Under the pieces are notes generated by a model that did no database searches, was not told where the DNA came from, and saw nothing but the letters and a program-made list of their open reading frames with translations. From positions 4,226-68,225 of the forward strand of contig JBCBWU010000009.1 of assembly GCA_039816955.1 (NCBI GenBank): 64,000 bases of DNA. The letters run 5' to 3'. Positions 53,001 through 62,300 of this stretch are shown here, piece by piece (the first letter of the stretch is position 1; the number at the start of each line of letters is the position of its first letter). Position numbers and translations under genes: made by a program. Source of the stretch: Lewinella sp039816955. GTDB lineage: Bacteria; Bacteroidota; Bacteroidia; Chitinophagales; Saprospiraceae.

Positions 53001-56000
53001 TCAGGCGTTGGGGTAGTTACACTTACGTCATTATCGTCTTCGTCTTTTTTCGTTACCGTAGTAAAGTTGGCTTCAAGGGCAAAGTTTACAAAACGCGGGC
53101 TTACCGTTACACGTACCTTACCGGGCTGGTTTTCTAGGTTCTTCACAGAATAGCGCACCTCATAAGTTGCTCCCTTGTAGTTTACCGCTTTAACCTCGCC
53201 ATCACTGTTGAATGAGAAAGTCGCTTCGTTGAGAACCTCTTGTGAAAACTTGACATATATGCCTCGGCCAGTTTTAACAAACTTACAGCTTGGGTTAATT
53301 GGGAAAGAGTTAGGGGGCGGAGGAGGTGGATTATCTTCTTCCTCAAAGTCCATACCTGCCAGTAACTCGGACTGCTCGTCTCCTGGTAAAAGTGGTGCGT
53401 TCACCGGATTATGAATTAGATCCCACTGCCACTTATACAAGCGCGTACCGCTGGCGTAATCCATCAAGTTATTAGTAGTTCCTTGCGGTAATTCTGAGGC
53501 GTACTCTTCAAAGGTATGTTTGAGCACGTAGGCGCCGTGCGCAAGTTCGTGTGCGATGGTACGAGTTAGATCCGGGCCAATACCGGCGTTACCTTTGTAG
53601 ATGAAGCCAAACTGCCTTCCTCGGGGCATAAAGCCGGCCCGGGAAGTTTGTTCGTAGCTATCGGTGATAAAGAGATAGTAGGTATTAGGATCAACGCCCG
53701 CTGGTCGGTTTTCGTAGGCGTTAATTATATCTCGCATTTCAATGGAATAGTTAGTCAATAAACCACTACCCACAGCTCCTAAGACACCATCATAGCCAGG
53801 TACGGTAAAAGCCGGCTCTAGTGTAACCGTAGGTTTTACCACCGCTTGGCCAAGGGCTTGCAACAAGCCTTGCTGCACAGCCGCTGCATTTATGCCATTT
53901 CCTGCACTGCTGCTCAATGGCACTAGTACTACATTGAGCGGTAATTCTGGATACGGCACCACATTCAGTAAACCTGCAATATGATTTGGCGTACTATCGT
54001 TCGTAATCTGCTCGGCGACCAGGAAGTAATCATCTCCAGTCTGACCAATAAATGTAATGGTAGCTGTATCTCCGTCAATGGTGGTGGGCAAGGGTACCCC
54101 GCTAGGTTGACTAAAGGCCACCGAATCTATGGCGCCAGGTGGCATGACGACACCATCCACTAGATCTGGGCTGTTTTCTTTAACCGACTTGTAAGCAACG
54201 TAATAATCTGCCTGCGCCAGCGTACGCTTATCGTACCAGTTTTCCGGTTCCTGTGTCCCCTTAGCATCAAAACCAAACTGTTGGTTTTGGTCCTTTTTGA
54301 AGACCACCTGGAAGTCCCCTTCGTAGAGTTGATCCAGGAATTCGTTAACCTCTACTAGAACACTATCCAGCAGTACGTTACAACTGTCAATCTGAGCTTG
54401 CGTGTTTGCTTGCTCAAAACAGTCGAGCACATCCTGAATTCCTTGCTGTAGGTCAGGTGGTAAGTTGGCGTTTTCGCCTAAGGCCATCAATTCTTCTAAG
54501 GTGCCAATCTGCTCCTCCTGCAACACACTGTCCGCTAATTCCAGCACATCAAGGATGTCAGACAGTAGGGAATCTGCCCAAGGGGGTAGCACTTCTACCC
54601 CAAAACCAGTGGCCTCCAGATAACCACCGACCATGCGGTATTCATCGTTGACGAAAATGTTATCAAACTCAAAGGAGAACTTCGCTTTGTTGAAGTATGG
54701 CATGCGGATATCCCCCATTCCGGAGAAATAGCCGCCACCGCCACTAGCCAAAGTGATGATAATAGGGAAGTCGAAAGCGATGATAGTATCACCAGGTACT
54801 AAGCTAGCAAGCGGAACCTGGTTGGATAAATCAACTTGTCCTTCCACACCGCAAACATAAAACCCATTATTGAGACTCGGACGCTCCATCAAGAAGCTGT
54901 CCTGTGGCGCAAAGCGTTCCCCAGCACCACCCTGACAGATTTCTGTGACTTGATAGTCGTAAATCTGATTGGTGAGCAGGCTGTTCAGTTCTACAAAAGA
55001 ATCCTGCGTCATGATGGTAATCCAGTCCGCACCGGGGTCATCTGCGAGTTTGTATTTAAACTCGTAGTCGTTGATCCCATTGGAGGGCGTCCAGGAAATA
55101 TTCATCGTGGAGCGGTCAATGGCTTCTTCCACAATAGCGGTTGGTGCCGCACAGTGGTCGGTACGGAATACGAGCCAATCGCTATAGTCGGTCCAGCCAA
55201 AATTGTCGCAGCGGCTTTTTACCCGGAAGCGATACTCTGTATTGGCACGTAGTCCAGTGAAGACTGCTGTTAAATCTGGAGTCAGGATAGAGTCCTGGTA
55301 GAAAGCAGTGAACCAGTGCGTCAGTTCTTCGCTCGGTAAGCTCACTAGCACATCACCACCACCGGAGGGTATCCGTGGAGTTTGTCCCCCCGTGGGCGAC
55401 TGAGGTGATTGTCCACCACCACCGCCTCCCGTAGGTAGTTGAGGTGTGCGGCCGCCACCGGGTTGTACTTGTAGAGGAGCAGCTTCAAAGTTGACTGTGG
55501 TAAGCGGTAACAAGCTCTCCAGCTGGACCATATACTCTTCAGCGTAAGAGTTAACAGCAGTCCAGTTGGTACGAGCAGTGGTCTGCAAGATTTCATTAGC
55601 CACCAAATTCACCGGTATTCGACAATCGGTCAAAGTGCGGAAGCTAAGTGTATCGCTGTAATCTGTCCAGCCAAACTCCGGGCAGCGGGCGCGAACCACG
55701 ACGAGATACTCCGTGTTTTGACGCAACTCTTCCAGCAGCTTTGTAGGATCGGTTACAAAGAAGCTGTGCCAGTCGGAGAAGGGCGCCGGCGCAGGAGCCT
55801 GGCCGACACTTACCCCTAGTGGTGCGGTAGTGACGGGTGTGCTAGTAAGCGGTGCACCAGAAATAGGACCACCAGTATTCAATGGGTTGCCACCTTGACG
55901 AACATTGCCTCCACGGGTAGATGGCTGCTGATTCTGCGGTTGTGTATTGGAAGGAGGAGCAGGATTACCGGGCGTCTGCGGAGTAGTACGTCCGCCAGGT

Positions 56001-59000
56001 ACGCCCAACTGTACTGGAGCGGCCTGCTGAATGCTCTGCACAGTGGGTAAGGTTGGACCGATGGGGCCGTATACCCGAATTTCCCACTCGTCAATAGTGC
56101 CGGTTACATCCCAATCAAGCTGAGTGCTAAAGGGCTGTAAATTGCTAGCCACCAGATTTTCAGGAACCAGACATTTCACCGGTGTGCGGAACTGCACGGT
56201 ATCCGAATAAGCAGAGGTTTCACCGGACGAGCAGGTCGCAGTAGCCCGCAGCTCATAATAGGTCATGTCGTCCAGGTTCTGCAAACTGGCAAAACCGTAA
56301 GAGGTGGTCCGGCTCATCCAAGTGCTATCACCCAAGCGGCGGTATTCCAACGTACTGGATTGAGTAGATGGCGGCAAGCCAGTGAGTTGCACTATGGCCG
56401 ACTCGTAAGTAGAATCCGTAACCGTAATGACTTCTGGTGGCGCACAGAGGAGTGCAAACTCGTCAACCGTAGTCCATTCACTGAAATTGACCGCACAATC
56501 CGAGCGGAGTTGGTATTCGTAAGCTGTACCGCCTTGCAGATCATTCAGATAGAAGGCACTATCCGGCGCTACTGCTGTCTGCCAGGGTGGTGGCCACATC
56601 GAGAAGTAATAGTACCCGCCAATCTTAGGACGATAACGCAGCTCTACCTGAGTAGCATTGATGTAGTTATCCCAATTCAATTGTGCTGCATCAGCTAGAA
56701 TAGGATCAACCGTAATGCGGAAGGGAGGCTCACAAGGTGGTAGGGTAGTAAAGAAGAAGCCGGCCGTATAGTCTGACCAAACACCCTGGGTACACCAGTA
56801 GCGCAGGCGTACCTCGTATTCGGTTTCTGCTCGTAGACCGGATAAGGTAAGTAGCGCAGTAGGCAGATTAGTGACAGTGGTCCACTCCTGCTGATCGGTG
56901 CGGCGATACTGAAATTCGTAGTAGTCGGCATTAGAATAAGCGAGGGCTGCAACTAGGGCCGAACTATCCGTTAGCTCATTCAACCAAAGACTATCTGTAA
57001 CAGCACAGTCCGTATTGAAGCGCACGGGTACGGACCAGTCCGACCAAATGGAGTCTGCACACTGCGTCTGAATTTGAGCCAGGTAGGTAATACCCTGACT
57101 AAGCCCCAAAATTTCCGCAGTTTGGGCGGCGATTAGATCGTAATTGCTGGGGGTAAAATTGGTGTTTTGCCCAACTACCAGACTATCCCAGCGGAAGGCC
57201 ACCCGGGCCTTGTAGCGGGCGTTGGTAGGTATAAGACTGTCGCCGGGAATGGTATCCCAGGCAATGAGTGCGTTGCTGAAATCTAGATCAGCTAAGAAGG
57301 GTTCGTAAGCGGCGGGGCAGCCACCGAAGGGTTCTAGCTCACGACAGGCAGGTTGGCCGGCGGTACATTCGGCGCAGATCCGTAAATCGTAGGCACGGAA
57401 GGCTTCTAAGCTGTCGATAGTGAAGGTGCCACTGGGATAGAATAGCGTGGCGGTATCTGCGGGTGCGCTGCCATCTGATAATTGCCAGATGAGCATGAAG
57501 GTAGAATCGGCGCTATAATCGTTAGTAGCAGAAGCCCAACTGAGAGTCAAGCTGGTATCAGTACTATCGGTGCGGGTAATGTTGAGGGAAGTCAGACAGG
57601 CATCATCCAGGCCATTGAAAGCCACTGTAGTGGTCACGCATTCCAGGGAGCCGTCGGGACATGTTTTACAGAGTTCGATCTGGTAGGTATTGCCCATTTC
57701 CAGCAAGCCAATCTCACTATCAATGCTACCGGCTGGTAAACTCAAACTATCCGTGTAGGCGAAGACTGCGGTACTAATGGTACTGATTGGAGCCACTTGT
57801 ACTGGTGGAGCAGGAGCGGGAGAAAGGCCTCGATTACGGTTGCGGTTGCGTCTACGCGGTGCTGGTGCTGGTGACTGCTGGGGCAACTGCCGCTCGGTAC
57901 GATTAGGAGCCGGGGAAACAGGTGTAGATGGATTGGGAGCGTTGGGTGGAAGAATACCCCAGCGTAGGCGAAAGCCCTGGGCGTTGGGTATGTCGTTCCA
58001 GCTTAGGAGTAAACGCGCATCATCAACGGGCCAATTGTCCAAACTTAGCGCTGGGCCACAGGGGCCGCTAGTGGTATCAGCAGGAAGGGTAACCACCGTT
58101 TTTAGACACTGGCTGCTACCATCCGTACAGATGGCGCACAACTGGTAGGTATACGTTTGGTCGTGTATTAGATTGGTAAAGGTGTACGTCTGAGCAGTAT
58201 CTCCCAGACTAATACTATCGCCATTAACGCTAGTGAGCAACCAAGAAGCTACCGTATTATCAGGGCTCCAGGATAACTGAGCACTAAATGGATTAAGCGC
58301 AATGCCCGCGAAGTTCTCCGGCTGTGGACAAGGCAACGGCGGCTCTGCTTCGGAGCCGTAGACAAAGCTATAAATGTCGCTCCAACCATCATTAAGAAAG
58401 GCAGCTTGTCCAACAATATCTTCGGCTCGGATCCGGACCAGATAGCGGGTGCCCACTTGCAGCAGTGGGTCCAGGCTGGTCATGGTATAGAACGGAGCAG
58501 TAGTGGTTTTGAGCAGTAAGGGTTGGGTGTTGTCAATAATGAGATTGTCTCCCATGCCGGGGAGGATGTCTTCGTAAACCTCCAGGGTGTAGCGTACAGC
58601 TACGCCCGCGTGCTGGGGTTGCCATTGGAAACGCAGCTGCTGCGGGAAAGAAGGTTCGACCTCCGTGCCTGGTTCAGTGAGGATGGGCGGGCGGTGGAGC
58701 AGCATAAAGCCGGTAGCACAACCGGTGTTGGAAACGGGTGGATCAAAGAAGCGATTGAAGTCATAGACCTCCACACAAAGCGAAACGGGGCCTTCGGATA
58801 GTAGTCCGCCATTGGCTAGGTAGTTTTCCAGGGTTGCGCCTTGAAAGTTCAGATTGGCAGGGTCAAAATAGTCGCGCAGTTGGGTGCCGGTGAGGACAAG
58901 TGGCTGGTTGCGGCGGAGGATAATAGGAAAAGGCATGAAGTCTTCCCGCGTACGGACGTTGAAGCCCGGGCCAGAGAGGGAAATACGTAGCAGCGCCTCG

Positions 59001-59329
59001 TATTCTGGTCGTTCATCTGTACTGATCAAAGTGACGACTACCCGCCCGGGATCATCATAGGCTTCTAGCTGCGGTGAGAAGCCGCTGACCTGGACCAAAG
59101 CATTGACCGGAAAAGTTTGACTTTGCGCATGATGCCAGGAGAATACGAGCCCTAACACCAACAGCAGTACCGTACCGCTACGGCGAATAGCCCGCGCAAG
59201 GGATAGGAGTGGTGGTGCAGCAGGCACCAGCCCGCAGGGCCAAGAGCCACGCAGAGCCCGACCCCGCACTGCGATCTTAGCAGTGCGGGGATGCGCCCAA
59301 GCAAATATGTGAGAGATACGTGTGTTCAT
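50003..59329 (-). CDS. Giant polymorphic-toxin-like protein: FN3 repeats, metallopeptidase motif, HINT domain, toxin tip
   Basis: A 3108-residue protein from the ATG at 59329, 8 bp after the upstream adhesin stop. An unusual N-terminal extension of about 50 residues rich in R, A and P precedes a hydrophobic signal sequence (T-V-L-L-L-V-L-G-L-V-F). Then come about ten fibronectin-like modules with proline-rich linkers, and from about 1500 a region leading to A-H-E-L-A-H-G-A-Y-V-L-K-H near 1925 with a downstream N-N-L-M-D-Y-A-S-G Met-turn-like motif: a zinc metallopeptidase. A hydrophobic pretoxin segment follows near 2500. A HINT autoprocessing domain starts G-C-L-G-A-D-T-P-V near 2668, with T-S-G-H-S-L-F. 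The tip (about 2806-3108) contains Y-Y-R-V-Q-G-G, I-I-E-F-E-V-P-R-W-L-D-D, A-I-P-Q and V-D-P-T-Q-P-G, a pattern seen in other toxin tips; an ADP-ribosyltransferase-like fold is possible but unproven. Confidence 0.85.
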   Translation of the reverse strand: MNTRISHIFAWAHPRTAKIAVRGRALRGSWPCGLVPAAPPLLSLARAIRRSGTVLLLVLGLVFSWHHAQSQTFPVNALVQVSGFSPQLEAYDDPGRVVVTLISTDERPEYEALLRISLSGPGFNVRTREDFMPFPIILRRNQPLVLTGTQLRDYFDPANLNFQGATLENYLANGGLLSEGPVSLCVEVYDFNRFFDPPVSNTGCATGFMLLHRPPILTEPGTEVEPSFPQQLRFQWQPQHAGVAVRYTLEVYEDILPGMGDNLIIDNTQPLLLKTTTAPFYTMTSLDPLLQVGTRYLVRIRAEDIVGQAAFLNDGWSDIYSFVYGSEAEPPLPCPQPENFAGIALNPFSAQLSWSPDNTVASWLLTSVNGDSISLGDTAQTYTFTNLIHDQTYTYQLCAICTDGSSQCLKTVVTLPADTTSGPCGPALSLDNWPVDDARLLLSWNDIPNAQGFRLRWGILPPNAPNPSTPVSPAPNRTERQLPQQSPAPAPRRRNRNRNRGLSPAPAPPVQVAPISTISTAVFAYTDSLSLPAGSIDSEIGLLEMGNTYQIELCKTCPDGSLECVTTTVAFNGLDDACLTSLNITRTDSTDTSLTLSWASATNDYSADSTFMLIWQLSDGSAPADTATLFYPSGTFTIDSLEAFRAYDLRICAECTAGQPACRELEPFGGCPAAYEPFLADLDFSNALIAWDTIPGDSLIPTNARYKARVAFRWDSLVVGQNTNFTPSNYDLIAAQTAEILGLSQGITYLAQIQTQCADSIWSDWSVPVRFNTDCAVTDSLWLNELTDSSALVAALAYSNADYYEFQYRRTDQQEWTTVTNLPTALLTLSGLRAETEYEVRLRYWCTQGVWSDYTAGFFFTTLPPCEPPFRITVDPILADAAQLNWDNYINATQVELRYRPKIGGYYYFSMWPPPWQTAVAPDSAFYLNDLQGGTAYEYQLRSDCAVNFSEWTTVDEFALLCAPPEVITVTDSTYESAIVQLTGLPPSTQSSTLEYRRLGDSTWMSRTTSYGFASLQNLDDMTYYELRATATCSSGETSAYSDTVQFRTPVKCLVPENLVASNLQPFSTQLDWDVTGTIDEWEIRVYGPIGPTLPTVQSIQQAAPVQLGVPGGRTTPQTPGNPAPPSNTQPQNQQPSTRGGNVRQGGNPLNTGGPISGAPLTSTPVTTAPLGVSVGQAPAPAPFSDWHSFFVTDPTKLLEELRQNTEYLVVVRARCPEFGWTDYSDTLSFRTLTDCRIPVNLVANEILQTTARTNWTAVNSYAEEYMVQLESLLPLTTVNFEAAPLQVQPGGGRTPQLPTGGGGGGQSPQSPTGGQTPRIPSGGGDVLVSLPSEELTHWFTAFYQDSILTPDLTAVFTGLRANTEYRFRVKSRCDNFGWTDYSDWLVFRTDHCAAPTAIVEEAIDRSTMNISWTPSNGINDYEFKYKLADDPGADWITIMTQDSFVELNSLLTNQIYDYQVTEICQGGAGERFAPQDSFLMERPSLNNGFYVCGVEGQVDLSNQVPLASLVPGDTIIAFDFPIIITLASGGGGYFSGMGDIRMPYFNKAKFSFEFDNIFVNDEYRMVGGYLEATGFGVEVLPPWADSLLSDILDVLELADSVLQEEQIGTLEELMALGENANLPPDLQQGIQDVLDCFEQANTQAQIDSCNVLLDSVLVEVNEFLDQLYEGDFQVVFKKDQNQQFGFDAKGTQEPENWYDKRTLAQADYYVAYKSVKENSPDLVDGVVMPPGAIDSVAFSQPSGVPLPTTIDGDTATITFIGQTGDDYFLVAEQITNDSTPNHIAGLLNVVPYPELPLNVVLVPLSSSAGNGINAAAVQQGLLQALGQAVVKPTVTLEPAFTVPGYDGVLGAVGSGLLTNYSIEMRDIINAYENRPAGVDPNTYYLFITDSYEQTSRAGFMPRGRQFGFIYKGNAGIGPDLTRTIAHELAHGAYVLKHTFEEYASELPQGTTNNLMDYASGTRLYKWQWDLIHNPVNAPLLPGDEQSELLAGMDFEEEDNPPPPPPNSFPINPSCKFVKTGRGIYVKFSQEVLNEATFSFNSDGEVKAVNYKGATYEVRYSVKNLENQPGKVRVTVSPRFVNFALEANFTTVTKKDEDDNDVSVTTPTPEALLRYDDQTYCSSNEPGKIISYTSSGGSCVTKSCPWIINFAGVNLDTTGLASLISGGQPITTDDGLGNSIQRRTLRAYIVISKEGDQESITKAQNHSADPLRKIWLHQLADGSWTVRGTDGWSQNAKDFFTYHQNYTEQGLFAAIGSGFQALARGVYEFLDFVEKSLNYIKIPEYAWNCDSTDIYKPVYADVYGFIMAPINANIMLVLNMMQGTQLDQLGFTTTLNQNVSRYQFAFICGVWNGMIDILGTVPKLLKWVVDPVGEYTKFTDMLANLEKMERFEPDGVTLECQGYWCLLYELRDQFNFAQNPCTAFHNTAGVALGVACAVLTAGAGAPALASTSAGRIVLTIAKVLNKVEDMTDILGIGFRIANKATGGIRRRILKLSDDFPMNKLGTIDGDKVTLIDKDGQPFDIDEADFKAGNITDDADGKLYYQKDGTGPKRELQARKRLGLNIPLAFSGFNLRIKNWLDQLAAAGLVRLQQLTPTSWSVLYKKNGTDVEISVLEATTDIDPATGNKFGNFGREQNVGTNDQVIDPSPDGKMGVVEKPDGTTKLKACGCLGADTPVQTPEGLVRLSALNEGDTVYAAAAEPHRAPVISRVTRRIESGASHILRIFTKQFSFDITSGHSLFIPKLGRTVVSDSLRRGMQILSLASLLVTVDSVQVLAGEVSTYDIHLENQQGYLIGESGIWLPPNYCNFMLKHLGFSEAQTQRIIDVFDGINPESLIDDLSKDLYVHSDLSDFLKNSPDLNALESRIRAWQTAADAPTLRIKTIWLNKVDNWIADGADPNQVKRLLSDANADSRLKNAFEADEINFSSWDRIDRGSPSFRTGNFLGYLATLKKMTRYDNAVGSGGNVKYYRVQGGGSGTATSRELLTVEPNGNLTFNDKSRELYFSTDDLDHANYYVTGQGVNILGDFKDVTPPRPGGVIIEFEVPRWLDDQMKSEAIPQHRAGSNPLNNNSPQIVDPTQPGHPFGIKEAWQTLIEANYIEGTARIVE
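59262..59290. repeat. Perfect 11-bp palindrome inside the toxin gene's N-terminal extension
   Basis: CCCCGCACTGC (59262-59272) and GCAGTGCGGGG (59280-59290) are perfectly complementary around a 7-base loop. The sequence codes for the T-A-K-I-A-V-R part of the odd leader of the giant toxin-like protein, 40-67 bases after its start. It may be an inserted palindromic element or an RNA hairpin controlling expression of the downstream genes relative to the adhesin. Confidence 0.75.
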
Positions 59330-59337
59330 ACTAGGTG

Positions 59338-62300
59338 TTAAAGCACAGCGAAGTTTGAATGAAACCATTCCCCTTGTACCAGGACGATGGCCGTATACAC
59401 ACCGGCGGGGAGGTCCTGGTTATTGAATGGGAAGGCATAATAGTCTTGTCCCTCAGCGCTTTCAAAAGAGATCAGTTCTCCATTTTCGCTAAAAATCCAC
59501 AGGTCAGCTGGCTGTACCGAGTTAAGATACAGTCGAACCTGGAAGTCGCCACGGTTAGGGTTGGGGAACAGCTCAAAAGAGCGGATGAGGGTAAAGAATT
59601 GTTCTGGTATATCCTGGCTTAAGCTATCGCGAGAACCGTAAATACGGATGTCCTTTTCGAGGTAGGCCGTGCATTCGCCCAAATCGGCAGACATGCCCAC
59701 GGTGTAGGTGCCGGGTTCGTCAAAGAGCAAAATTTGTTGCGTTGGTAAAGTAGCAACGGACTCGGCCTCATTGGCGTCAAATATCCAGCTGATGGATGCT
59801 GGTACGGGGAAAGTGATATCCACGGCCACTACAGGCTCGTTGATGACCCCTTCGGCGGGCATGAGGAAGTCAGCCGCAAATTCGCCTTCGACTTGATCAA
59901 ACTCCAGCTCATCCTCCAACAGGCAACCCTCGAGCGTGAGGGCATGTACGCTAACGGTACCCGGCTCCGTAAAGGTGACACAATCATCGTTGTACTGTAC
60001 GCCATTGGCGTCCTGCCAGTAGAAATCTGCCAGTTCAGGTAGCTCACCACAAAGGGTGAGGGCCGTTTCGCCACAAAGGACGGTATCCATCATTTCAATA
60101 CCCCAATCGGCCAGGCCTTCGGGTTCGGGCAGGTTCACGCTGGCGGTATCTGCACAACCGTTGGCATCGGTGACGGTGAGGAGGTATTCGCCAGCTTCGA
60201 GTTCTTCAATACTACTTTCAGTGGCACCGTTGGACCAATCATAAGTGTATGGTGCTACACCGCCCTGCGGCATGACACTGGCCGTACCGGTGGCTTCATC
60301 GGCACAAGCAGGTCCGGCGAAGCTGACATCCTCCAAGTTGAGAGGGAACAGACCACCCACATTCAAGCTCTCGCTCACGGAGGTGGTACACTGGGTTACG
60401 GTATCCGTAATAAGCAGGAGGTATTCACCTGGTACTAGGCCAGTGAAGAGCCCGCTCGTATTGGCATCTGATAAACCTTCCAAGCTGTAGCTCAGGTTAG
60501 GCTGGCCGGAAGTGAGCACTTGTAGTGTGCCGGTGGGTTCGGTACAACCGTCGGAATCAGTGGACTCAAAACCATTGTACTCCGGTAGCTCAGGACCATC
60601 AATCAGGATGTCTTCACCTAGTGTGGCTTGGCAAAGTTGAGTCTCATCGCTGACCAGTACCGTATAGCTGCCAGGTTGCAGGCCGGTAATATTGGCCTCG
60701 CTTAACCAGGTGTCACCATCATCGATGCTGTAGAGGTAGGCTTCCGGTGTGGGTGAAGTAACATTAATGCTACCCCCGTCGATACAATCAGCGGCGGCGG
60801 TCACCTCAAGGGCTAGGTTTTCGGTATTGAGCTCGGCTAGTAATTCGAGTGTTTCGGTATCTTGACAGTTGGGGTAATCCTCTGCGCGCACGGATACGGT
60901 GTATTCTCCAGCGGAGAGGTCTTGCCAGTCAATATCGTCACCCCAGCCATTTTCGTTGAGCTGGTATTCCCACGCTGGATTGGCGCTGCCAGCGAGCGAG
61001 ATGCTTCCGTCGGATAGGCCGCAGTCCGTAGGTGCGGCAGCGGTTAGCTCTTCTAGCACCACTTCTGTTGGCTCACTGAGCGTGATCGTTTCCTCCCAGG
61101 AGAAGAGGCAGTTGCCGTCTGGATTCCGGAAGGTCAGTGTATATTCTCCAGCAGGAAGGCCATTGAGCTCCGTTGTGAGCTGCCACTGTACTTCATCGTA
61201 GGTAACTTCAAAGAGCTGATTAGGGTCCGCTACTTCGATATTAATGCCACCATCCGCAATGCCGCAATCCGTAGGATCAAGACTACTGACGCCCAGTACT
61301 TCGAGTGGTACTGCTGGTATGATCTCTACAGTCTCTGGATAGATGACCAGGCATTCGTTATCTGGATTCAGTACGGCAATGGTATAGTCACCACCGCCAA
61401 TGCCGGTGAATACGGGATCGAACGTCCAGGTGACACCACCATCGATACTGTATTGCGTTTCCGGCGTAGGGTTGGCCAATTCGATGCGAATTTCGGCGTC
61501 CTCCAACTCACATTCCGTAGGTTGACTTACCGTAACGGCATCGATTTCCGGTGCACCGGCTGGGAATAGTTCCACCAGCACGGCATCGGAGACGAGGCAA
61601 GGGTAGGTCACATCACGAACCAGTACCAAATAGTTGGCAGCGGAAAGCGAACCAAATTCGCCATTGTCCTGCCAGGTCGCACCATTGTTGATACTGTATT
61701 CATAGGTACCGGTACCTCCTTCGGCACTAAGGAAGACGCTACCATTGGTAGTGGTACAGTTGGAAGGAATGGTAGCGTTGAAGTCTACAAAACTTGGCGT
61801 TGTGATCTGATCTACGGCTAGCTCAATGGGTTCGGCCCACGTTTGCGTACACGCACCTGTAGTAGTGCGTACGAGCACGTTGTAGGTGTTCATGCCAAGA
61901 TCTGGGAAGATGGAACTCAGGCTCCAAGTCACGCCATTATCAATACTATATTCTAATTCATCCAGGTTGGGATAAGCTACACTGATGCTAATTTCTCCGC
62001 TGTTAGGCGCACAAACCTCTGGCTGGATAACGGCGACATCTTCCAGTACTAAAGCCGCTTGACCTTCAAGTAGGATGTCTTCTCCCTGAACCTCGCAGGT
62101 TTCGTCTTCATTACGAATGAAGGCCGTAAACGCTCCAGGTGCCAGGCTGCCGAATAGCTGTCCTGTCTGCCAGTTAATTCCGTCAAGGCTGTATTGATAA
62201 GTACCATTGCCAGCGGAGCCAATTAAGGTAATACTACCGTTGTTTTCGTCGCAATCATTAGCTACGCTGACCGCTCCAATCGCGACAATTGGTTCTAGCG

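Noticed and set aside
59262..59290. Simple rho-independent terminator between adhesin and toxin genes
   Set aside because: It lies within the toxin reading frame and has no T-run, so a coding insertion or regulatory hairpin fits better.
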